Shown here piece after piece: positions 31,287-39,395 of a DNA stretch of 64,000 nucleotides. The DNA lies in contig JAXGMN010000016.1 in assembly GCA_040768665.1 (NCBI GenBank), positions 186,001-250,000 on the forward strand, read 5' to 3'. The notes under the pieces were generated by a model, which did no database searches, was not told the origin of the DNA, and worked only from the letters and a program-made list of their open reading frames with translations. The position numbers and the translations under genes were made by a program. This DNA comes from JABWBD01 sp040768665. GTDB taxonomy: Bacteria; Planctomycetota; Planctomycetia; Pirellulales; Thermoguttaceae. Each line of letters begins with the position of its first letter. The stretch's first letter is position 1.

Positions 31287-31833
31287 CCAGCGTCAAGAAG
31301 CATCCGCTCTTCTTGCCGAAAAGCAGCGCCGGGCGGCCCACACTGTCGCTTTTCGGCCATGCCAGAGGGAGTTCGACGGGCTTGAGCAGCCACAGGGTGA
31401 CGCCCGCCACGTAGGCGCCGGCCCCTTTGGCCGTGCAGGCGACGGTCTTGCGCAACACGTCGCCCGCCAACTCGTATCTGATCTTCGCATCGATCAATTC
31501 ATGCGTGAACGTTAGCGTTGCTTGCCGCCGGCTCTCGTCGACGGCGATGCGTTGAAAAGCGAAGGCGTCGCCGAACTCGTAGCGCGTCCGGTACGCCGGG
31601 TCGTGGACGTTTTCGAGCCGCACGATGGCCATCGCGACTTCTTCCGCGCGTGCAAACTCGTAGATCTCGTCGGTCGCATGATGTCTGATGGAGGCAAGAT
31701 GCGGCCCCGCCGGTGGCTCCGTGAACGTCACCGTCAGGTGCTCGTTCCGGAGGATCACCGGTTGGGCAATGGCGCTCGAAGACGCCGCCCACAAGATGAG
31801 CGCCGCTACAATGGTCTGACGATTGTGCAACAT
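31287..31833 (-). pseudogene. N-terminal fragment of a secreted protein gene, cut at hairpin copy 3
   Basis: From ATG 31833 the frame codes a signal peptide (TIVAALILWAASSSAIAQ) and about 160 residues of a beta-rich N-terminal domain (NEHLTVTFTEPPAGPHLASIRH, ARTRYEFGDAFAFQ-like region, VTLWLLKPVELPLAWP). After KKSGCFLTLG it runs into the 71-bp hairpin. The catalytic part is missing. The opening resembles beta-sandwich domains that precede glycosidase barrels, as in the gene at 15867. The fragment at 20379-20948 is C-terminal and also bordered by a hairpin. Confidence 0.68.
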
Positions 31834-32186
31834 GATAGTCTTCTCTCATCACTCGATGGAGTGTGCCCGGGGTGCCAACGTTGCTCCCGCCGGTCGAGAA
31901 CACAATGATTGATGACTTTTCTACCGGGGCAACCGAACCAATGAGCACGGCGAGTGCATCAGGTTTTCTCCAAGTGGAGGTTGATCAGAGCGTTTCCCCC
32001 TGCGGCAGTGTAGACGGTCTAGCGGGTGTGCGGCAAGTTCTTGTGGGACGAGTCGGTTAGGGGGCGAAGTCTCGTGTGGTGGAGATCCAGAGGGCCGGCA
32101 GCCGTTGCCGAGTTTGAACTCCGCCGATTCCCAGGGTAGAATGGCCGGCTGTGGGCATCACAGCAAGGTCCTGGAGAACGAATGCG
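31834..32186. other. Intergenic stretch, nothing recognised
   Basis: About 350 bases lie between divergent genes. I saw no repeat, RNA gene or coding frame with a plausible start; a promoter for the downstream gene must lie here but is not evident. Confidence 0.4.
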
Positions 32187-33569
32187 ATGAAGAAACTGTA
32201 TTGTCCGACCATGGTTCACGGTCTCGCACTGGGCTTCCTGGTGGTGTTGATGTCGGGCGGCATCGCGCCGGCGGCACACAACACTCCACCGGAAGGATTT
32301 ACGGCGCTGTTCAACGGCAAGGATCTCGACGGCTGGTGGGGCGCAAAGACAGAGGATCCTCGCGACTACATGGCGCTGCCGCCGGAGAAGCTGGCCGAGA
32401 AAAAGACCGCCAGCCTGGAAGATCTCCGGCAGCATTGGCGGGTGGAAGACGGAGAAGTCGTTAACGACGGCCACGGGCTCTACATGACGACCGACAAGTT
32501 CTATGGTGACTTCGAACTGTTGGTCTCCTACAAAATGGTGCCGGGCTCGGACAGCGGCATTTACCTCCGCGGCACGCCGCAGGTCTCGATCTGGGATGCG
32601 ACGGATGAAACGAAATTCAAGCACGGCGCCGACAAGGGAAGCGGCGGGCTGTGGAACAATCCGGCCGGAACGCCCGGCAAGGACCCGCTCGTGTTTGCCG
32701 ACAATCCGATCGGCCAATGGGACAGCATGCGCGTGATGATAACGGGCGAGCGGGTGAGCGTGTGGCTCAACGAGAAGCTGGTGGTCGATCACGCCCGGCT
32801 CTACAACTACTACAACAACAAGAAGCCGGAATCGGAGCACCTCCCGCTGCCGAAGACGGGCCCGATCCAGCTTCAGACGCACGGCCGTGAAATGCGATTT
32901 CGCGACATCTTCATCCGGGAGATCGGCCCTGACGAAGCGAACCGGATCCTCGCCTCGAAAGGCGAGGATGGTTTCGACTCGGTTTTCAACGGCAAAGATC
33001 TCGATGGCTGGGCCGGCGACACCGAGAACTACATGGTCGAGGACGGAGCCATCACGTGCAAACCGGAAAAGGGTGGAACCATCTTCACCAAAGGCGAGTA
33101 CGGCGATTTCGCCGTCCGGCTGGACTTCAAGCTGCCGCCGGCGGGCAACAACGGCCTGGCGATACGCTACCCGGGCGAAGGCCACGGCACATGGGACAGC
33201 TTCTGCGAACTGCAAGTGCTGGACGATGGGCACCCGATGTACAACGATCCCAGCGCGCCGAAGTTCTATGATCTGAATCCCCGGCAGACTCATGGATCGG
33301 TCTACGCCCGGGTTCCCGCGCACCGCGGCTACCTGCGGCCGACCGGCGAGTGGAATTTCCAGGAATCGACGATCATCGGACACACGGTCAAGGTGGAGCT
33401 CAACGGATTCGTCATCCTCGAGACCGACGTCTCGAAGGTCGATCCCGCGACGTTCATGTATCCGCTGGAGAGGTTCCCGGGCCGGGACGTGATGAAAGGC
33501 CATTTTGGTTTCAACGGCCATAAGGACCCGGTCCAGTTCCGCGCGATTCGCATCAAGAAGCTGGACTGA
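32187..33569 (+). CDS. Secreted protein with two DUF1080 (3-keto-disaccharide hydrolase-type) domains
   Basis: The 460-residue protein starts at ATG 32187 with GGAGA nine bases upstream and has a signal peptide (VHGLALGFLVVLMSGGIAPA). Two LamG-like DUF1080 domains follow, each opening with the hallmark GFTALFNGKDLDGW (residues ~35) and GFDSVFNGKDLDGW (about 265). Other family segments are GDFELLVSYKMVPGSDSGIYLRG and GDFAVRLDFKLPPAGNNGLAIRY. The family (PF06439) includes periplasmic glycan-binding and keto-disaccharide-cleaving enzymes and is greatly expanded in planctomycetes. It acts outside the cytoplasm; its substrate is unknown. Confidence 0.88.
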   Translation: MKKLYCPTMVHGLALGFLVVLMSGGIAPAAHNTPPEGFTALFNGKDLDGWWGAKTEDPRDYMALPPEKLAEKKTASLEDLRQHWRVEDGEVVNDGHGLYMTTDKFYGDFELLVSYKMVPGSDSGIYLRGTPQVSIWDATDETKFKHGADKGSGGLWNNPAGTPGKDPLVFADNPIGQWDSMRVMITGERVSVWLNEKLVVDHARLYNYYNNKKPESEHLPLPKTGPIQLQTHGREMRFRDIFIREIGPDEANRILASKGEDGFDSVFNGKDLDGWAGDTENYMVEDGAITCKPEKGGTIFTKGEYGDFAVRLDFKLPPAGNNGLAIRYPGEGHGTWDSFCELQVLDDGHPMYNDPSAPKFYDLNPRQTHGSVYARVPAHRGYLRPTGEWNFQESTIIGHTVKVELNGFVILETDVSKVDPATFMYPLERFPGRDVMKGHFGFNGHKDPVQFRAIRIKKLD

Positions 33570-33811
33570 TCCGGCGAGCTGGCGTTTTTGCAGCCGCGCT
33601 TTGGCGGGAATTCACCTGCTACCGCATGTGCCGGCGTACCACAAGGTCTTGCCGCACACGGGGCCGAGGAGGCGATTGACGCCGATGCAGAGGTTGTATA
33701 CGCTTTTCGGATTGAAGCCTGGCGGTGGGCGCGGGTCGCCGCATCGCCGGCCATTACAAGTTGCGGGATAAGAGCCTATTCCAGAACCGTCGGGGACTGG
33801 TTCAAAACCTT

Positions 33812-33862
33812 GGGGGACTGGCTCATTTTGCGGAGTCTTCGAAGCAAAATGTGCCTGTCCCC
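33812..33862. repeat. REP-like palindrome, GGGGAC...GTCCCC family
   Basis: GGGGACTGGCTCATTTTGC is matched by GCAAAATGTGCCTGTCCCC on the other side of a short loop, and an outer CAAAACC/GGTTTTG pair extends it. It belongs to the same style as the larger palindromes at 41799 and 49622. It sits in a 376-base gap with no gene. Confidence 0.6.
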
Positions 33863-33945
33863 TTCTCCCCGATGGTTTTGAGATAGGCTCGAAGTCCCGC
33901 GGGCGGGCAGAACGAGGCAAGGGAGCCTGAAGGAGAACGCCTGAC

Positions 33946-34968
33946 ATGACGTCGCGAGATCGTGTCGTTCTTACGCTGAACCATCAGCCGATCGGCCGTA
34001 TTGCGCGCGACCTGTGGGTCTCGCCCGAGGTGAAGCTGTACCACGGCGATGAAGTGGACGAAATGCAGTTTCGCTTCGCCTCCGACATCGTGAAAGCCCG
34101 CTTCAAATGGCCGCGGGGAGAACGGTGCCACGGAAAGAGCCGGGAGCAGGGCGAACATACCGATGCCTGGGGATGCACCTGGCGGGTGCTCAAGCGGGGC
34201 ACGGCCGGTGAGCTGGTCGGTCCTCCGCTGGCAGATGCCGCTCAAATCGACGGCTATCGACCGCCGCTTGAGATCCTCCAACGGGCCGAATTCTCGGCCG
34301 TCAACGAAAGCTGCGCACACACATCGCGATTCGTTCTCGGATGGTCGCAGACAAAACCGCTGGAACGGCTGCAGGCACTTCGCGGGCGGGACGCGGCGCT
34401 GGCCGACCTGAGTTGGGGCGATCTCAACTGCCGGCGATTGCTCGACATGCTCCACGATTTTTCTCGCCGAGAGATGGAGCTGTGGGCAAACAGCGGCGTG
34501 GACGGCGTCGTTTTCATGGACGACTGGGGATCGCAAGCGGGGCTGGTTGTCTCGCCCGACGTATTCCGCGAGCTGTTCAGGCCGCTGTACGGGCAGTACT
34601 GCGAAATCCTGCACGCACACGACAAGTATGCGTTCTTCCGCACCAACGGCAAGATTACCGAGATTTTCGGCGACTTGGTGGATGTCGGCGTCGATGCGAT
34701 CCATTCGCAACTGTTTGCCATGGACATCGAGGCCCTGGCACGCGAGTACCGCGGTCGCGTGACGTTCTGGGGAGACATCGATCGGCTGCGGACTTTGTCT
34801 TCGGGAACGCCCGAGCAGGTCCGCTCAGCGGTGCGGCGGGTCCAGCGTGCACTCGATTTCGGGCGAGGCGGAGTGATCGCACAGTGCGAATGGAGCGCAG
34901 GCGTTCCGTTCAACAATATCGTCGCCGTGTTCGAACAGTGGCTGCAGCCGCTGCCGGTGCATGCGTGA
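33946..34968 (+). CDS. Uroporphyrinogen decarboxylase-like protein, corrinoid methyltransferase type
   Basis: The 340-residue protein belongs to the UroD superfamily by overall pattern: MTSRDRVVLTLNHQPIGRIARDLW at the start, DGVVFMDDWGSQAGLVVSP, FREIFRPLYGQYCEIL-like core, KYAFFRTNGKITEIFGDLVDVGVDAIHSQ and YRGRVTFWGDIDRL. These fit non-haem UroD-like proteins (MtaA/CmuA-type and the many planctomycete homologues) better than true HemE, which lies in haem operons. The family uses a zinc or substrate carboxylates in methyl transfer or decarboxylation; the substrate is unknown. It stands alone between DUF1080 and GTPase genes. Confidence 0.82.
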   Translation: MTSRDRVVLTLNHQPIGRIARDLWVSPEVKLYHGDEVDEMQFRFASDIVKARFKWPRGERCHGKSREQGEHTDAWGCTWRVLKRGTAGELVGPPLADAAQIDGYRPPLEILQRAEFSAVNESCAHTSRFVLGWSQTKPLERLQALRGRDAALADLSWGDLNCRRLLDMLHDFSRREMELWANSGVDGVVFMDDWGSQAGLVVSPDVFRELFRPLYGQYCEILHAHDKYAFFRTNGKITEIFGDLVDVGVDAIHSQLFAMDIEALAREYRGRVTFWGDIDRLRTLSSGTPEQVRSAVRRVQRALDFGRGGVIAQCEWSAGVPFNNIVAVFEQWLQPLPVHA

Positions 34969-35097
34969 GGGATACTACTAAAGAAGGGGGCGGGCACCGC
35001 AACTTCTTGTGCCTCTGGTTAAGTCAACCTACCACGGGATTGCAGAGCTGCTCCCCTCGTTTCAGCAGCCTCCGAGAGCAAGCGCGGCCCGTTGAAG

Positions 35098-36960
35098 TCA
35101 ACTCGGGCCGCTTCCGGCCAGACTTTCACGGAGTTGTTGCACCGTCTCCTCCGCCCGGCGGAACGGACCGGATTGCGGGACCTCGGCTCCCTGGTGGAGG
35201 TTGCTTAGCAACTCGCCCAGCAGTTCGTTCTCCAGCCAGGCGGCGAGCCAGGCCGCACGCTGCTGGGCATAGCGCGACTGCAGGCGATTGAAAAGTCGTC
35301 CAGCCGCCTGGCGGACGCCTTCGCTCGTGCTGCTGACCAGCGCCTCGCCGCCGCCAGCGATTCCGCCGGTGATGGCCGCCTCGGTGGCGAGGTTGCCGAC
35401 CGTGTGGCCCGCGGCCTGCACGGCGGCCTGCCCGACCAGGTCGCCCGCGACAACCCAGCCGCTGACGACGAGCGAAATCGTGATCGCCGGCCTCGCGATG
35501 GCCAAAGCGTTGTCGAGCGAACGGAGGAATCTCACGACGCCAGGCCGAGTGTCTCGCCAGGCAACCAGCTCTGCGCGGAGGAAGGTCCGGTAGTGATCGT
35601 CCACGGCGGGGAGGGTTTGGTGGGCCTGCTGGACCCGGACGAGGAGCTTTTCGCGGGCGTTGCCGCCGAGCAACTCCAGCAGATAGGGTCGAAGCGTGTC
35701 GTTTCCGACCTGGGAGAGCCGCTCGAGCTCATCGAGCATCTTCTCCACGGCCAGCACGATGGCGTCGCGTTCGCGTTGGCGAAATGCGACAACGGGCTCA
35801 GGACTCGCGCCGCGCATCTCCCATGCCTTGCGAACCGGCCACATCACCCCTTCGCCCAGCGTTCGGTAGAAGCCGTGGATGTTCCGCGACCACGGGCTTC
35901 GGCTGGCGTCCCACCAGTCGCGGATTTCGTCGACCAGCACGCCGGCGGGCAACGTGGGCCATGCCACCCGCGCCATCTCCGTGGCGGAAAGGGCCCGGTG
36001 CGCCGCCTCGTACTCGCCGGAGGCCGCTCGAACTTCCGCCAGGTAACGCGGGGCTCCGTTTTGAGGATCGAGTACGCGCGACAGGGCTCCGCGGAACGTG
36101 CGGACCTTGATTTCGTCGAAGTGCATCGCGGCGAGCTCCGCGCGAAGGCTCGACGGTTCGAGGGCCCGCGTGCGGCCATCGCGGCCGACGAAATAGAACG
36201 GGAGCCGCAACTCGTGCGACGCGGCCCGGTCGTAGGGCACGACGTAGACAAGGTCGGGCTCGGCGCCGGTCTCGCTGCTGAACGTGGCCAACCATTGAGG
36301 CCAGTAGTCGCGGTCGTCGTTCAGATCGCATTGGTTGAATACGGCCGCGATCGGCTTGTCGGCCTCGACCGCCTCGCGAAAAAACTGCTTGACCGCGGCG
36401 TCGTTGTATTTCTGCTGTGTGAGGACCGCCACCAGCACATCGGCCGACTGGCGAATCAGCCGCGCACGGTGCCAGTTGACCTTGGCGTCGGAATCGACAT
36501 CCGGGGCGTCCAGAAGGAGGAGCCGCGGCGGGACGTTCGGACCAACGCGCCAGAACAGCAGGTTGGAGGGACTCTCGCCGAGCGGATCTTCGGGCGACTT
36601 CCACGACCGCAGCTCGAAGCCGTCGAACAACCGAGCGAGCGTCTCCGGATCCTCCATCCCCGGCGGAACGAGGCAGACCGGGTGCTTGGTGCCGGCGGCC
36701 AGAGGGCTGACTCCGCTGGCCACCTCGCCGGCCAGGTGGTTGAAGATGACCGACTTTCCGATATTCGTTCCGCCGACGATGCCGACCACCAGCAGCGGCT
36801 CGCCCTCCGCCTGCGGCAAGAGCTTGTGCCGGAGCAGTTCGAACCAGCCTTCTTCGACCGGAGCGGAAACCCCGATCTCTTCGGCGTCGGGGATCACACC
36901 GGCCAGCGCGCGGTCGAGTTGCCGGACTTGTGCGGCCAGGGTTTGGAATTGGGCCGTCAT
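35098..36960 (-). CDS. Dynamin-like/YfjP-type P-loop GTPase
   Basis: The 620-residue protein has G1 VGGTNIGKSVIFN at about residue 63, G3-like LLLLDAPDVDSD, and G4 FNQCD. A hydrophobic segment at about residues 490-540 (PAITISLVVSGWVVAGDLV, glycine-rich after) suggests membrane association. The long helical middle (EYEAAHRALSATEMARV, DELERLSQVGNDTLRPYLLELL) resembles bacterial dynamin-family or YfjP-like GTPases that shape or bind membranes. The start was set at ATG 36960 because residues upstream read through the next gene. It overlaps that gene by four bases, suggesting coupling. Confidence 0.78.
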   Translation of the reverse strand: MTAQFQTLAAQVRQLDRALAGVIPDAEEIGVSAPVEEGWFELLRHKLLPQAEGEPLLVVGIVGGTNIGKSVIFNHLAGEVASGVSPLAAGTKHPVCLVPPGMEDPETLARLFDGFELRSWKSPEDPLGESPSNLLFWRVGPNVPPRLLLLDAPDVDSDAKVNWHRARLIRQSADVLVAVLTQQKYNDAAVKQFFREAVEADKPIAAVFNQCDLNDDRDYWPQWLATFSSETGAEPDLVYVVPYDRAASHELRLPFYFVGRDGRTRALEPSSLRAELAAMHFDEIKVRTFRGALSRVLDPQNGAPRYLAEVRAASGEYEAAHRALSATEMARVAWPTLPAGVLVDEIRDWWDASRSPWSRNIHGFYRTLGEGVMWPVRKAWEMRGASPEPVVAFRQRERDAIVLAVEKMLDELERLSQVGNDTLRPYLLELLGGNAREKLLVRVQQAHQTLPAVDDHYRTFLRAELVAWRDTRPGVVRFLRSLDNALAIARPAITISLVVSGWVVAGDLVGQAAVQAAGHTVGNLATEAAITGGIAGGGEALVSSTSEGVRQAAGRLFNRLQSRYAQQRAAWLAAWLENELLGELLSNLHQGAEVPQSGPFRRAEETVQQLRESLAGSGPS

Positions 36961-38078
36961 TGATCCTGCCCGAGGTACTCGAGGATCTTGAGCGCGAGCA
37001 ACCGGTTGCCGAGATTGCTCACGTGCACACCGTCGGCCGTAAACAGGCTCGGTTTGTCCCGGTGGAGCCTGGTGGGCTCGTAGACGTCGATCCAGTCGGC
37101 CCCGCACTCTCCGGCGGCCTGGCGGGCCAGCGCATTGAATTGCTCCAGGGCCTCGGGCTTGCCGAACAAATTGTGGGGCTTGCCGCGGGTACGGCTCTTT
37201 TCCGCGGTGGCTTGGGTAATCTCATAGACGGAGGACGTCGCGGAGATCACCGCGATTCTGGCCCCGGTCTCCTGCTGCACTTTTCGGATCGCGCGGCGGT
37301 AGGTCTCGAGGTACTGCGACGGCTCGACCACCGGCCTGGTGTAGCCGGACGTGCTGGAGAGCTTGCTGTCGTTGTGGCCGAGAAAAAAGAAGACGTGGGT
37401 CGGCCGGGGCTGGTACAGATCGCCGTACATTTCGAGCCGGTAGCTCTTGGGATCAGCGTTCAGCCGATCCCAGACCCGCAGGATGTAGTCGCCGCCGACG
37501 CCCGCGTTGCGGACCGTCGCCTGCGAGCCTAAGCGACGGCCGAGCCAGAAGGCGATCTTGTCGACATAGTTCTGGCCTCGGAACAGGTCGGTAAGGCTGT
37601 CGCCGAGAAACAACAGGTGTACCGGGAGGGTCTTGAACTCGATCTGCTTCGCGGCCTGGTCGAAAGCCTCCCAGGTCAGGCGGTCGACGACGTCGACGTA
37701 GAACTTGTGCGTGGTTTTGGACGGCAGATGGCGAAACTCGACCGTATGGATCCCGGGCTCGAGACCGTCGGTTTTCACGGAATACTTGCTTGGCCGATCC
37801 ACGGAGATCTTCAGGTCGAATGATTCCGCATCCGCCACGGTTCGTGCGTCCATCCGTGCTTCGAGCCCTCCCGATTGCGGCTGCCCGGCTGCGTTGTGAA
37901 GACTCACGAGGACCTCGGCCGATCCACCCGCGGGTGTCATCGCGTGGCTGGGTTCGGTGTGGATGACGAGGTCGGATTTTTGCTGCGCGGGAGCGGCGGC
38001 CGCGGCTTCCAAAGCGGACCAAGAGGTGAGTGCCAAGGCAGCGGCGACGACGCAGCATACAACGAAACGGTGGATCAT
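36957..38078 (-). CDS. Secreted SGNH/GDSL-type hydrolase
   Basis: The 373-residue protein has a signal peptide from ATG 38078 (IHRFVVCCVVAAALALTSWSAL), then a beta-rich domain (residues ~35-135), then an SGNH domain. Block I LLFLGDSLTDLF carries the nucleophile Ser, GGDYILRVWDRL holds the block II Gly, LGHNDSK the block III Asn, and FTADGVHVSNLGNRLLA the block V Asp and His. Such enzymes deacetylate or de-esterify carbohydrates and lipids outside the cell. GGAG lies ten bases upstream of the start. It overlaps the downstream GTPase gene by four bases. Confidence 0.88.
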   Translation of the reverse strand: MIHRFVVCCVVAAALALTSWSALEAAAAAPAQQKSDLVIHTEPSHAMTPAGGSAEVLVSLHNAAGQPQSGGLEARMDARTVADAESFDLKISVDRPSKYSVKTDGLEPGIHTVEFRHLPSKTTHKFYVDVVDRLTWEAFDQAAKQIEFKTLPVHLLFLGDSLTDLFRGQNYVDKIAFWLGRRLGSQATVRNAGVGGDYILRVWDRLNADPKSYRLEMYGDLYQPRPTHVFFFLGHNDSKLSSTSGYTRPVVEPSQYLETYRRAIRKVQQETGARIAVISATSSVYEITQATAEKSRTRGKPHNLFGKPEALEQFNALARQAAGECGADWIDVYEPTRLHRDKPSLFTADGVHVSNLGNRLLALKILEYLGQDQ

Positions 38079-38351
38079 CGAAAGGATCTCCGAGGAGGTC
38101 GAATCAGCGGCGGAAAATCGGGTTGGTTTGTGTTGCATTCTCCCAGACAGCATAGCCCGCTACCTGAACAGGCGGAAGGATCCCCGCGCCGGATACCACC
38201 ACATACCCCCACACAAGCGTTGGTCAAGCGGCTGGCGCACGGGTATCATTGAAAATACGCGGCAGAAATTCGATACTAAATGGTTTCGCCTTCCCAAGTT
38301 GGCCACGAGCGACTGCGGACCCGCCCGCACCCTCCGCTCGAGGAGGACCTA

Positions 38352-38705
38352 GTGCAACGCATCATGTTCAAGTCCAAGATCCACCGGGCAACGCTCACCG
38401 GCACGGAGTTGGACTACGAGGGGAGCATCGCCATCGACCGCAGTCTTCTGGAAGCGGCCGATATGCTGCCCGGCGAACAGGTTCACGTGCTCAACCTCAA
38501 CAACGGCTCCCGGTTGGTGACCTACATCATCGAGGCCGAGGCCGGATCGGGCACGATGATGCTCAACGGTCCGGCCGCACGGCAGGGCTTGCCCGGGGAC
38601 CGGGTCGTTGTGCTCAGCTATTGCGCGGTGGACGAGGAGGAAGCGAGGAGCTTCCGCCCCAAGGTCGTTCACGTGGATGATCGCAACGCGATCGTTCGGT
38701 CCTGA
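38352..38705 (+). CDS. panD: Aspartate 1-decarboxylase
   Basis: This 117-residue pyruvoyl enzyme makes beta-alanine from aspartate for pantothenate and CoA. It starts with GTG 38352 (AGGAGG five bases upstream) as MQRIMFKSKIHRATLTGTELDYEGS; the Gly-Ser of YEGS is the self-cleavage site that generates the pyruvoyl group. NGSRLVTYIIEAEAGSGTMMLNG.AAR and GDRVVVLSYC are family hallmarks. Its last 37 bases overlap the end of the convergent gene at 38669, an unusual tail-to-tail overlap. No other pan genes are nearby. Confidence 0.95.
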   Translation: MQRIMFKSKIHRATLTGTELDYEGSIAIDRSLLEAADMLPGEQVHVLNLNNGSRLVTYIIEAEAGSGTMMLNGPAARQGLPGDRVVVLSYCAVDEEEARSFRPKVVHVDDRNAIVRS

Positions 38706-39130
38706 TCGGGCAGCGCCTGGCGAATCGCGTGGCAGAACGTGTCGGGGTCCAGCGGTTCATTGCGTCGGCTGATTATCCGCCCGTTGACGACAACCGCCGG
38801 CAGCGAGAACAGTTGCAGGGCGGTTTTCAGGCCGGCCCGCCAACCGGGGCGGTAGCGGAGCACATCCCAGGCCAGCTTCGGCGCGAGGTAGAGCTGGTTG
38901 CGGGGGTCGACCGTCACCAGGGCCACCTGCTCGCGGCCATGGCACGTCGGAAAGAACTGCCGGGCAGTACGGTGCAGGACGCCCAGGTCGTGCTGCTGTT
39001 GTTTGACATGTTCGAATACACCGCGTCCTTCGACGGCGGGATCATCGTCGCTGAGTCCGCCACAGCAGCCGCCTCCGGTAAGCTGTTCGGCATATTCTCG
39101 AATCAAGATGACCGAGACCGGCGGTTTCAT
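38669..39130 (-). CDS. Small protein, possibly thioredoxin-fold, unknown function
   Basis: A 153-residue protein. IREYAEQLTGGGCCGGLS near the N-terminus resembles a thioredoxin-type active-site loop, but the Cys pair is adjacent (GCCGG), not CxxC. The middle (RQFFPTCHGREQVALVTVDPRNQLYL) and end (LFSLPAVVVNGRIISRR, with the cis-Pro-like LPAVV) fit a glutaredoxin/thioredoxin fold loosely. Whether it is redox active is unknown. Its 3' end overlaps panD by 37 bases. Confidence 0.55.
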   Translation of the reverse strand: MKPPVSVILIREYAEQLTGGGCCGGLSDDDPAVEGRGVFEHVKQQQHDLGVLHRTARQFFPTCHGREQVALVTVDPRNQLYLAPKLAWDVLRYRPGWRAGLKTALQLFSLPAVVVNGRIISRRNEPLDPDTFCHAIRQALPDQDRTIALRSST

Positions 39131-39317
39131 CGACCACCCTCAAAACCCGGGGTCATGCACGCAACGGCGATATCCAAACTCGGCGAGGCACGGAGCCGCG
39201 AAAAAGCCGGGGCAGACACCCCGCAAGCAGCGGGATCGACAGCAGATTCCGTGTGGTGGTTCGAAGCCGATGCCATCTTTCAAGCGCCGTTCAAAATAAG
39301 TTGGTCAATCATTGTAG

Positions 39318-39335
39318 GGTGGATTTCAATCCACC
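39318..39335. terminator. Small hairpin downstream of cstA
   Basis: GGTGGAT and ATCCACC pair around a four-base loop, 61 bases after the cstA stop on the minus strand. There is no T-run, so this may equally be a copy of a short dispersed palindrome. Confidence 0.3.
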
Positions 39336-39395
39336 TCTTGTATCCTGGAAGGTTAGCAGTCTGCTCCACACCGAGTTGCACAACTTATTCTTGAA

